6,668 bases of DNA from an uncultured Bacilli bacterium (GTDB taxonomy: Bacteria; Bacillota_I; Bacilli_A; RFN20; CAG-631): positions 1-6,668 of the forward strand of contig CAKPZU010000113.1 of assembly GCA_934215405.1 (NCBI GenBank), read 5' to 3'. Every line of letters begins with the position of its first letter. The first letter of the stretch is position 1. This document shows, piece after piece, positions 1 to 6,668 of this stretch. The position numbers and the translations under genes are program-made. The notes under the pieces were generated by a model. That model was not told the DNA's origin, did no database searches, and saw only the letters and a list, made by a program, of their open reading frames with translations.

Positions 1-2316
1 GATAATGGGTTGCCTTTTAATCCTTATGCACTTTATTCTTTAATTCAAATTTCAGAGAAAGTAGCTCAAAATGAAAGGACTTTATTTACATTTTTATCAG
101 ATAATGATATTAGTGGATTTAATTATTTCATTACAAATAGGAATAATGACTTGTTAAATGTCCCAATAATTTATGACTATTTTGAAAATCAAATTCAAAA
201 TAGTGAAGAGTATAAAAGCATATACTATAAGGTTGAAGCATTAAAACGTTTAACTTTAAAGAATACTAATCATGATATATTTAAAACAATTGCAATCATC
301 AAAATTATTAATGACAAAGTTAAGTTCCCTTGTAATATTGAAAATATTGCACTTTCATTAGGAAAAGCATACAAAGATACTTCAATAGAAATAAATATTT
401 TGCTTAACAAAAATATGCTAAAAGAAAATTCAATTGACAAAAGCATTGATTTTTCTATTATTCCAGATAGCGATGTTAATAAAACAATTGAAGAAATTAT
501 ATCAACAAAAATTTCTAAAGCAAATTTGTCTGACCTATTAAATGTTTTTGACCAAAATAAGTATTATATTTCAAGTGAATATAACTTTAAAAATTGTATG
601 ACTAGATATTATAGATCTATATATTTAGAAGCGTCTAAATTTATGGCATTATCTTCGTTAGGCAACTTGTTTGCTATTGAATTTTGTGACGGATTAATTA
701 TTAATTTAATTAATGATAATAAATTAGTATACTCAATTGCACGTCAAAAAATTGAGGAATTTAATATACCAAATTTAATTGTAAGATTTACAACTGAAAA
801 GATAGAAAAATCTGTTGTTTACAAGATTCAAAAGCTATTTGCAATTAAAAATATTGTATCTTTAAATAAAAACATTGACTATGCTGTTAAAGAGTCATTA
901 AGCATCTTGCATGATGATTTAACTCATGAACTTAGTATGTATATTTCAAGGTTATATTATAATTCAAAGGCAATAAATAGCATATGCATTAATGAAAAAA
1001 GTTTAAATAAATGTATATATATATCACTAAATAACTATTATCAAAGGACTGTTTTATTTAATAATGAGCAAGTAAATAAAAATATTATTTCAGCTACTAC
1101 TGCTAAAAGTAGAAATGCAGTAATTCAAAAAATACTTTTAAATAGTAAAATTGATTTTGGTACAACTTCCGCTGAAGCTACAATAGAAGCAAGTTTTAAT
1201 GAGTCATTAGATAAGTCTAATTATGTTTTATCATATATTAAAAATTGGTTTGTTACATCAAGAGGCAAAAAGATAAATGCTTCCACGCTAATTGCTAGTT
1301 TAAAAGCAGCTCCTTATGGAATGCGCGATGGGATTATTCCACTTTTTATTGCTAAAGCTATTTCTTCTTTGTCAGTTAACACACATAATTCATATGATAC
1401 AATCTTGCTGTATAATGGAACTAGTGAAGTGTCTTTAAATGCTGTTAATTTATGTAAAGTATTAAATGATGCAAGCAAATACTATTTTTGTTTTGCTGAA
1501 ATTAATTCATCTAAACTTCAAATGACAAAAGAACTATTAAAATATTTTAATTGCAAAGAAGCTTTAACTTTTAATGATAATATTTCGCTTTTAGCATCTT
1601 CATTTAAAAATAAAGTTGCAAATTTAAGACCAATTATAGTTAAATCCAATAAAAATGATAATTTATTGGATTTGTCAAATATTTCTCTTTGTTTTAAGGA
1701 TCTTTGGTTAAAGCATGATATTAATAAATATGATATATTATTTGATGATCTACCTAAATTGCTTGAAAAAAACTTTGACGAAATTGCTAATTGCGTTGAA
1801 AAAATATTTGCTGAATATGAAGAAAAATTTTGTTGCTTTGAAAATAGTATTATAACGTTAATATATGATAAACTAGGCTACAAATCAAATTCATTGAAGT
1901 CATCATTTGATTTGTGGAAATCGTCATTTGATGATTATATTGATAAAATAATATTTGAAAATTTAGAAAAGAAATTATTAAATGCATTTAAAACAATTCA
2001 ATATAATAATTATGATGCTTTGAACATTTTGTCATTTGCCGTTTTATCTTGTGGAATTGATGATTGGTCAACAAAAAAAATGGGCGAATTCTTCAAAATA
2101 TTAGATAGTATGATAATTAAGGTAAAAGAATATGATCCAGCTAAATCAGCATCTGTTGACGACTTTGAATTAGACAATAAGGATGTTGTTTTCTCAAATT
2201 TAGGCAATACATTGTATTCAAACATAAAGGAATCACTTGAAGAATATGGTGAATCATTGTCTGCAGAAGAAAAATCAATGATTCTTAAAAAAATCTTAAA
2301 GGAAATATTAAAGTAG
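1..2316 (+). CDS. C-terminal part of a large defence-associated protein, possibly AAA+ ATPase-like; 5' end outside window
   Basis: The frame is open from base 1 and ends at TAG 2314-2316, giving 771 residues. A TTG at 10 is not a credible start: it has no Shine-Dalgarno sequence, and the conserved-looking block PFNPYALYSL...AQNERTLFTFL (residues 5-32) begins right there, so the gene starts upstream. From memory, that block resembles the region after the P-loop core in large ATP-binding proteins of phage-defence islands (PglY/BrxC/DUF6079-like). No Walker A motif is visible in this part, so the ATPase call is inference. A second conserved-looking block, LKAAPYGMRDGIIPLFIAKA, lies around residues 430-450. 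The C-terminus is charged and helical and ends in a lysine-rich tail. There are no membrane segments and no signal peptide. A short internal duplication KSSFD-LW-KSSFD sits at residues 633-644. The next gene begins 51 bases on, so it is probably in the same operon and serves the same sulfur-modification island. That this is coding is near certain; the family is not. Confidence 0.85.
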   Translation, partial: DNGLPFNPYALYSLIQISEKVAQNERTLFTFLSDNDISGFNYFITNRNNDLLNVPIIYDYFENQIQNSEEYKSIYYKVEALKRLTLKNTNHDIFKTIAIIKIINDKVKFPCNIENIALSLGKAYKDTSIEINILLNKNMLKENSIDKSIDFSIIPDSDVNKTIEEIISTKISKANLSDLLNVFDQNKYYISSEYNFKNCMTRYYRSIYLEASKFMALSSLGNLFAIEFCDGLIINLINDNKLVYSIARQKIEEFNIPNLIVRFTTEKIEKSVVYKIQKLFAIKNIVSLNKNIDYAVKESLSILHDDLTHELSMYISRLYYNSKAINSICINEKSLNKCIYISLNNYYQRTVLFNNEQVNKNIISATTAKSRNAVIQKILLNSKIDFGTTSAEATIEASFNESLDKSNYVLSYIKNWFVTSRGKKINASTLIASLKAAPYGMRDGIIPLFIAKAISSLSVNTHNSYDTILLYNGTSEVSLNAVNLCKVLNDASKYYFCFAEINSSKLQMTKELLKYFNCKEALTFNDNISLLASSFKNKVANLRPIIVKSNKNDNLLDLSNISLCFKDLWLKHDINKYDILFDDLPKLLEKNFDEIANCVEKIFAEYEEKFCCFENSIITLIYDKLGYKSNSLKSSFDLWKSSFDDYIDKIIFENLEKKLLNAFKTIQYNNYDALNILSFAVLSCGIDDWSTKKMGEFFKILDSMIIKVKEYDPAKSASVDDFELDNKDVVFSNLGNTLYSNIKESLEEYGESLSAEEKSMILKKILKEILK

Positions 2317-2326
2317 AAGGGTGAAG

Positions 2327-2360
2327 ATACTATATATGTTAAAAGTATAGTATTAGGTGA
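2327..2360 (+). promoter_or_regulatory. Inverted repeat and ribosome binding site ahead of the desulfurase
   Basis: ATACTATA (2327-2334) and TATAGTAT (2346-2353) are perfect 8-base inverted repeats around an 11-base loop. The desulfurase Shine-Dalgarno AGGTGA (2355-2360) follows at once, 7 bases before ATG 2368. The hairpin is A/T-rich and has no T-run after it, so it is not a terminator. A second Shine-Dalgarno-like GGGTGA (2319-2324) precedes a four-codon ORF MLKV (2336-2350) inside the loop and right arm. A role in tuning translation is possible but unproven. Confidence 0.3.
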
Positions 2361-2367
2361 TAGATAT

Positions 2368-3480
2368 ATGATTTATTTTGACAATGCAGCAACTACATAT
2401 CCTAAACCACAATGTGTTTATGATGGCGTAAACTTGGCTTTTAAAGAATATTCATTTAATGCCGGAAGAGGTTCGTATAAGCAAGCAAAAAATACTTTCA
2501 ATATGATTGAAGATACAAGGAATAAAATTTCTAAATTAGTTTTGTCTTCAGCAGACAAAGTTATTTTTACATCGTCAGCTACTGAATCATTAAATAATAT
2601 AATATATGGTTTAAATCTAAATGAAGGTGATTATGTTTATGTAAGTCCTTTTGAGCACAATGCTATTATTAGAACTTTGCATAATACTAAAGCAAATATT
2701 ATAGTTATTCCATTCGATTCCAAAACATGGAATGTTGATATAAATGCATTAAATGATTTGTTTGTTTTGAAAAAGCCCAAGGCTGTATTTATTAGTCAAA
2801 TTTCAAATGTTACCGGTTTTGAACTGCCTTATTCTACTATTTTTAAGTTAAGTAAAGAGTATTTCGCAATTAATGTTTTAGATTCGGCTCAAGCATTTGG
2901 TATATATAATCCAATCCCTCAAAACATAGATTTTATTGTTTTTGCTGGCCATAAGTCATTATATTCTATGTTTGGAATAGCCGGATATATTAACTTAACA
3001 GCGTATCCTCTTTCAATTTATAAAGTTGGTGGAACTGGATCAGATTCATTAAATACTAATATGCCAAGCGATTTTCCATCGAAATATGAGGCTGGTAGTT
3101 TAAATTCGATAGGAATTTATTCAATAAATTGCGCATTAGACTTTTTAAATAAAACAAATTATGGTAGAATAGAGGAAGAATTAGGTATTTATTTTATAAA
3201 TAAGATGAAAAACATCGATAAATTTATCTTATATTTACCAAAAGATTATATTCCAAAAGGAATTGTTTCTTTTAATATCAAAGGTTATGCAGCAGATGAG
3301 ATTGGAATGATTTTATCTGAAGATTATGATATTTGCGTTAGAACAGGATATCATTGTGCGCCATTAATACATGATTTTATTTGCTCAAAACCATTTAATG
3401 GAACCGTTAGAGTTAGTTTTGGAATTTTTAATACAAAAGAAGAAATTGATGAATTAGTTGAAGCTTTGAAAAGTTTGTAA
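2368..3480 (+). CDS. Cysteine desulfurase, group II-like, probable DndA-role sulfur donor
   Basis: This is a fold-type I PLP enzyme of aminotransferase class V, 370 residues, a normal full length. It takes sulfur from L-cysteine, leaves alanine, and holds the sulfur as a persulfide for transfer. Visible motifs are the N-terminal YFDNAATTYPKP (3-14), PLP-stacking His97 in FEHN, cofactor-binding Asp172 and Gln175 in LDSAQAFG, the Schiff-base Lys196 in AGHKS, and the persulfide Cys330 in RTGYHCAP. The RTGxHCA form and the C-terminal GTVRVSFGIFNTKEEID match group II/SufS-like enzymes, in particular the family I recall as TIGR01977, rather than IscS-type DndA with its SSGSAC loop. ATG 2368 has AGGTGA 7 bases upstream. 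Placed between the large protein and the helicase, and near a dndD-like gene, it most likely feeds a DndC-type sulfurtransferase on DNA. A housekeeping sulfur role is less likely given the context. Confidence 0.92.
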   Translation: MIYFDNAATTYPKPQCVYDGVNLAFKEYSFNAGRGSYKQAKNTFNMIEDTRNKISKLVLSSADKVIFTSSATESLNNIIYGLNLNEGDYVYVSPFEHNAIIRTLHNTKANIIVIPFDSKTWNVDINALNDLFVLKKPKAVFISQISNVTGFELPYSTIFKLSKEYFAINVLDSAQAFGIYNPIPQNIDFIVFAGHKSLYSMFGIAGYINLTAYPLSIYKVGGTGSDSLNTNMPSDFPSKYEAGSLNSIGIYSINCALDFLNKTNYGRIEEELGIYFINKMKNIDKFILYLPKDYIPKGIVSFNIKGYAADEIGMILSEDYDICVRTGYHCAPLIHDFICSKPFNGTVRVSFGIFNTKEEIDELVEALKSL

Positions 3481-3494
3481 AAGAGGAGATACTT

Positions 3495-5639
3495 ATGAGC
3501 AATAGCTTTAAAGAAATTTGTAATATTCAATTAAATTATAATTCTTTTTCAGATGATGTAGTTGAATCATTTTATATTCCTTGTTTAGAAAAAGCAATCG
3601 TTTATAAGCGTGCTGTTGGCTTTTTTTCTTCAAATATCCTTTTGCAAATTAGTAAAGGACTTGGAGCATTTATATGCAATGGTGGAAAAATGCAATTGCT
3701 TGTTTCTCCACAACTAGAAAAAAGAGATTATGAAGCTATTAAAGATGGCTATGAAATTAAAGAATATATTACCAATAAAATTATTAATGATTTCGATTTT
3801 GATATTGATTTTTTTCAAAAAGAAGATAGATTTGGGATGTTAGCTTATATGATTTCTTCTGGAAATCTTGATATAAAAATTGTTGCTTTAGAAGAAAATA
3901 ATGATAAGGCACTATATCATGAAAAAGTTGGAATTATGAAAGACTGTGAAGGAAATTTAATTGCGTTTAGTGGCTCTGCAAATGAAACATATAATGCATA
4001 TAATTTGAATTATGAAAGTATCGATGTTTTTTGTTCATGGAAATCTGATGATTCCGAAATGAGATGTGCAATAAAGGAACAATCATTTAATAGAATTTGG
4101 AATGGGTCAGCAAAAGGATTAATTACTATACCATTTCCTGAAGTTATATTAAATAAGTTACTTACATATAAAAAAAATGATTTGCAAAGATTTGTAGATG
4201 TTGATAAAGATTTTAAAGATTACTTATTAAAGAAAAAGAATTTGCCTGCTTATCCAGAATTAAATATTAAATTATATGATTATCAACAAAGAGCGATTGA
4301 AAAATGGATTAATCAAAATTTTAAGGGAATTTTTGATATGGCCACAGGCACTGGAAAAACATTTACAGCTGGTGGCGCAATATGTAGGTTGTTTGATTTA
4401 AAAAAAAGACTAATTGTATTTATTTGTTGTCCATATACTCATCTTGTTGATCAATGGTATGATGAAATGAAAAACTTTAACATTGATGGGATAAAATGCT
4501 ATGGAAATATAAATTATGATATTAGTTTAAAAAGAGCATTGATGAAATTTAAACAAAAAAGAACGGATTTTGTTTGTATAATAGTTACAAACTCCACTTT
4601 TCAAAAAGACGCAATGCAAGAATTGGTAAAAATGAACCTTAATAATACATTGATTATTGTTGATGAAGCACATAATTTTGGCGCTGATAATATTAGTAAA
4701 TGTATGAATTTAAATTACCCATATCGTTTAGCTTTGTCTGCAACATTGGACAGATATGGTGATCCAAATGGCACAGCCAAATTATATGATTTCTTTGGTG
4801 AAAAGTGTATCTCTTACCCTTTAGAGCAAGCTATTGTTGAAGGGAAACTTACAGAGTATTATTATAAGCCTGTATTGGTTTATTTAGAAGAAGATGAATA
4901 TGAAAAATACGTAGAAATTTCAAAACAAATCGCAAAATGTCGATTTAATTCTAATGAAATCTCTGACTATGTAAAAAGATTATTGATTAAACGAGCTCGT
5001 ATAATTGCAGGTGCAAAAAACAAAGTAAAAATTCTTGAAAAAATCATGAAAAATTATATTTACCAAGATAATATTTTAGTATATTGTGGGGCAGTAAAAT
5101 ATGGTGAATATGATTATAATAATTGTAGTGAAGAAAAGAAACAAATAGAAGTAGTGTTAAATATGTTGAATAAAAAACTAAACATCACTGCAACAAAATT
5201 TACTTCTGAGGAAGATCCTAAATTAAGGAAAGAAATTATCCAATCTTTTAAAGAAGGAAATATTAAAGCTTTAGTAGCAATAAAGTGTTTAGATGAAGGA
5301 ATGAATATACCAGCAATTAAAACTGCTTTTATTCTTGCAAGTAGTACTAATCCAAAAGAGTATATACAAAGAAGAGGAAGAGTGCTAAGAAAATCACCTG
5401 GTAAAGAATATGCTGAAATATATGACTTTATTACTTTGTTAAAGCCACTTAAACTTGCATCTAGCCCTGGAGAAGAAACTTATTTAATTGAAAAGCAACT
5501 TGCACGTAAGGAGTTGTCAAGATTAATTGATTTTGCAAATCTATCAAAAAATCCATCAGATTCAAATGACTTAATATCTTTGATTAGAGATGCATATGAT
5601 ATGGATACTATAATGGAAGGAGAAAATATATATGAATAA
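3495..5639 (+). CDS. PLD-like nuclease / SF2 DEAH helicase fusion, Dnd-type restriction protein
   Basis: It has 714 residues. The N-terminal part (about 1-235) is a phospholipase D-like domain with HEK (His142, Lys144) and GSANE (Gly160-Glu164), one HxK...GSxN...E set, as in PLD nucleases that work as dimers. A superfamily 2 helicase follows: LYDYQQRAIEKW (260-271), Walker A ATGTGKT (283-289), DEAH (390-393), SAT (415-417), then the second RecA domain with NILVYCGA (from 526), CLDEGMNIP (598-606) and the arginine-finger motif QRRGRVLR (625-632). The C-terminal tail (about 645-714) is charged and helical. The opening residues, with FYIPCLEKAIVYKRAVGFFSS, resemble the NCBI family I remember as 'DNA phosphorothioation system restriction enzyme' (TIGR04095). 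GAGGAG (3483-3488) lies 6 bases before ATG, 14 bases after the desulfurase stop. It probably translocates on and cuts unmodified foreign DNA in the cytoplasm. The catalytic motifs look intact. Motifs are certain; the restriction role is inferred from family and context. Confidence 0.93.
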   Translation: MSNSFKEICNIQLNYNSFSDDVVESFYIPCLEKAIVYKRAVGFFSSNILLQISKGLGAFICNGGKMQLLVSPQLEKRDYEAIKDGYEIKEYITNKIINDFDFDIDFFQKEDRFGMLAYMISSGNLDIKIVALEENNDKALYHEKVGIMKDCEGNLIAFSGSANETYNAYNLNYESIDVFCSWKSDDSEMRCAIKEQSFNRIWNGSAKGLITIPFPEVILNKLLTYKKNDLQRFVDVDKDFKDYLLKKKNLPAYPELNIKLYDYQQRAIEKWINQNFKGIFDMATGTGKTFTAGGAICRLFDLKKRLIVFICCPYTHLVDQWYDEMKNFNIDGIKCYGNINYDISLKRALMKFKQKRTDFVCIIVTNSTFQKDAMQELVKMNLNNTLIIVDEAHNFGADNISKCMNLNYPYRLALSATLDRYGDPNGTAKLYDFFGEKCISYPLEQAIVEGKLTEYYYKPVLVYLEEDEYEKYVEISKQIAKCRFNSNEISDYVKRLLIKRARIIAGAKNKVKILEKIMKNYIYQDNILVYCGAVKYGEYDYNNCSEEKKQIEVVLNMLNKKLNITATKFTSEEDPKLRKEIIQSFKEGNIKALVAIKCLDEGMNIPAIKTAFILASSTNPKEYIQRRGRVLRKSPGKEYAEIYDFITLLKPLKLASSPGEETYLIEKQLARKELSRLIDFANLSKNPSDSNDLISLIRDAYDMDTIMEGENIYE
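5615..5622 (+). promoter_or_regulatory. Ribosome binding site of the 53-residue gene, inside the helicase gene
   Basis: GGAAGGAG lies within the last codons of the helicase gene, 9 bases before ATG 5632. It fixes the start of the small gene and supports it being translated, with translational coupling through the ATGAATAA overlap. Confidence 0.75.
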
Positions 5640-5793
5640 AGTAATTGATCCAGTTTGTTTTAAAAACATAGTTCAAGGTTCTTACAAGCAATTTAGATTA
5701 AAAGAACTATACAAAAGAACAAAATCAGCGACTATTAATGAAATTGTTAAATTAATACAGGAGGAAGTAAAAAATGCTAATAAGAAAGATTAG
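5632..5793 (+). CDS. 53-residue basic protein, unknown, in the Dnd-like operon
   Basis: This is a small gene from ATG 5632 to TAG 5791-5793. It overlaps the helicase stop by 8 bases and the next gene by 20 bases, and has its own Shine-Dalgarno at 5615-5622. The protein begins MNKVIDPVCF and has 10 Lys and 2 Arg against 4 Glu and 2 Asp, about +6 net. From about residue 17 on it looks like one or two amphipathic helices (for example FRLKELYKRT and INEIVKLIQEEV). There is no signal peptide or membrane segment. Small proteins are commonly encoded beside dndD-like ATPases. DndE, a small DNA-binding helical partner of DndD, is about twice this length, and its basic helical stretch only vaguely recalls residues 20-42 here, so I do not assign it. 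A DNA-binding or adaptor partner of the following ATPase is a reasonable guess. That it is a real gene is well supported by spacing and ribosome binding sites; its function is unknown. Confidence 0.75.
   Translation: MNKVIDPVCFKNIVQGSYKQFRLKELYKRTKSATINEIVKLIQEEVKNANKKD
5759..5764 (+). promoter_or_regulatory. Strong ribosome binding site of the dndD-like gene
   Basis: A perfect AGGAGG lies 9 bases before ATG 5774, inside the 3' end of the 53-residue gene. It selects this start for the ATPase. It is the strongest such site in the window, which suggests the ATPase is translated on its own signal as well as by coupling. Confidence 0.8.
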
Positions 5794-6668
5794 CCTGTAC
5801 AATTTTAGAAATTTTAAAAATTCTGAAATTAACTTTTCGTGTGACCCTAATAAAAATTTTACAATTATTCTTGGACAAAATACATTTGGAAAAACAACAT
5901 TAATAAAGTCATTTGTATGGTGCTTGTATAGAGAAAATCTTTTTGATGATCCAGTATTATTAAATGCAGATGTTGCAAATGAAATGTTAATTAACTCAAC
6001 TGCAGATGTAAAAGTTGAACTTGAACTTGATCATAAAGGTTGTACATATAAAATTACTACAAAAGAAACATATCAAAGAACTGCTGCACTTAAAGCTCAA
6101 GTTATAAAAAAAGCATTTTCCTCTTTAGTAAAAATAAGTGATGATGGTAACGCTGTTCCAATGAATGGTACTGCTGCTGAAGAGGAAATCGATTCGATTT
6201 TAAGGCCAGAATTAAAGGAATATTTTTTCTTTGATGGTGAAACAAATTCAATTGAAAAAATTAGTGAAAAGAAAAATTTATCTTTAGCTGTAACAAATAT
6301 TCTTGGATTAGCAAAATTAGAAATGTTAAAAGAGTATTATGATCCAAACAAAAATGATAGTGTTCCTTCTTATTTAAAGAGGCAAAAAGTATTAATAGAG
6401 TCATCATTATTAGATAATTTAAATTATAGATTAGAAGAAACAAATTCTTCTATTGAAAAGAAAAATAAAGAATTTTTAGAAAATGAAGAAGAAATTTTTA
6501 GACTTCAAAGTCAAATCAAAAAATTAGAGGAAGAGCTTGATGCAAATAAAGATGTTGAAAAAGATCAAAACGATAAAAAATCTTTGGAAGTTTCACTAAG
6601 TGATGATAAAAAAACAAAAGAAGTCAATTTTTCACGTTTAATTAATATTTTCAATTCAGGCTACTCTT
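5774..6668 (+). CDS. dndD: DndD-like SMC/RecN-type ATPase, N-terminal part (3' end outside window)
   Basis: The frame is open from ATG 5774 to the window end, giving 298 residues; the rest lies downstream. The start MLIRKISLYNFRNFKNSEI is the usual first strand of RecF/SbcC/DndD ATPases. Walker A is GQNTFGKTT (34-42), followed by LIKSFVWCLYREN and FDDPVLLN, as I remember from DndD-like proteins. YFFFDGE (150-156) is the block typical of DndD and related SMC-like ATPases. From about residue 200 the chain is rich in Lys, Glu, Leu and Asn with heptad-like spacing, the ascending arm of a coiled coil. The Walker B and signature motifs would follow the returning arm, outside the window. DndD supplies ATP hydrolysis and DNA handling for the DndCDE complex, which puts sulfur into the DNA backbone. 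Walker A has Thr37 where Gly is usual (GxNGxGK[ST]). An SbcC- or RecF-like repair protein is the alternative, but the desulfurase and helicase neighbours favour DndD. Confidence 0.85.
   Translation, partial: MLIRKISLYNFRNFKNSEINFSCDPNKNFTIILGQNTFGKTTLIKSFVWCLYRENLFDDPVLLNADVANEMLINSTADVKVELELDHKGCTYKITTKETYQRTAALKAQVIKKAFSSLVKISDDGNAVPMNGTAAEEEIDSILRPELKEYFFFDGETNSIEKISEKKNLSLAVTNILGLAKLEMLKEYYDPNKNDSVPSYLKRQKVLIESSLLDNLNYRLEETNSSIEKKNKEFLENEEEIFRLQSQIKKLEEELDANKDVEKDQNDKKSLEVSLSDDKKTKEVNFSRLINIFNSGYS

Noticed and set aside
10..12. TTG as a start codon for the first gene
   Set aside because: The frame is open to base 1, there is no ribosome binding site, and a conserved-looking block begins immediately, so the gene starts upstream of the window.
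692..716. A/T-rich near-palindrome (ATTAATTA...TAATTAAT)
   Set aside because: It falls inside codons for an Ile/Asn/Leu-rich stretch and is explained by low GC content.
1897..1932. 15-base direct repeat with 13 matches (KSSFD twice)
   Set aside because: It is a two-copy, in-frame repeat of common codons in a serine/phenylalanine-rich segment. It is too short to claim a functional repeat.
2010..2225. 71-codon open frame on the - strand
   Set aside because: It lies entirely inside the large first gene, has no Shine-Dalgarno sequence or recognisable motif, and its composition is that of a complement shadow.
2317..2367. Promoter or terminator between the first gene and the desulfurase gene
   Set aside because: A/T-rich hexamers are expected by chance at this composition. 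No -35/-10 pair with proper spacing is convincing, and the inverted repeat is weak and lacks a T-run.
6261..6443. 60-codon open frame on the - strand, hydrophobic
   Set aside because: It lies opposite the DndD-like coding sequence. Its leucine/isoleucine-rich look comes from reading the complement of A-rich Lys/Glu/Asn codons.
1..6668. Mollicutes-type genetic code (TGA as Trp)
   Set aside because: The genes run full length without any in-frame TGA, and tryptophan is written TGG throughout, so the standard code is sufficient.

Overview
The window is a stretch of a low-GC bacterial genome (about 25-30% GC by eye). Codon use is strongly A/T-ending, Shine-Dalgarno sites are strong (up to AGGAGG), the stops are TAG and TAA, and tryptophan is TGG. 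This fits a Bacillota-like host using the standard code, but the species cannot be named from the sequence.

All genes are on the + strand and tightly packed, as in one operon that continues past both ends. In order: (1) the C-terminal 771 residues of a large protein whose start lies upstream, family not firmly recognised, possibly a defence-type AAA+ ATPase; (2) a 370-residue PLP-dependent cysteine desulfurase; (3) a 714-residue fusion of a PLD-type nuclease-like domain with a superfamily 2 helicase; (4) a 53-residue basic protein; (5) the N-terminal 298 residues of a DndD-like SMC/RecN-type ATPase cut by the window end. Gaps are 51 and 14 bases, then overlaps of 8 and 20 bases. No internal terminator or convincing promoter is seen, and there is no non-coding stretch over 51 bases.

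Desulfurase, PLD-helicase and DndD-like ATPase together point to a DNA phosphorothioation (Dnd-type) modification-restriction island. The desulfurase would supply sulfur, the DndD-like ATPase would act with a sulfurtransferase to modify DNA, and the helicase-nuclease would be the restriction or sensing arm. The sulfurtransferase DndC and the regulator DndB are not in the window and would have to lie upstream or downstream. The large first protein and the 53-residue protein are the least explained parts and the best candidates for something undescribed.
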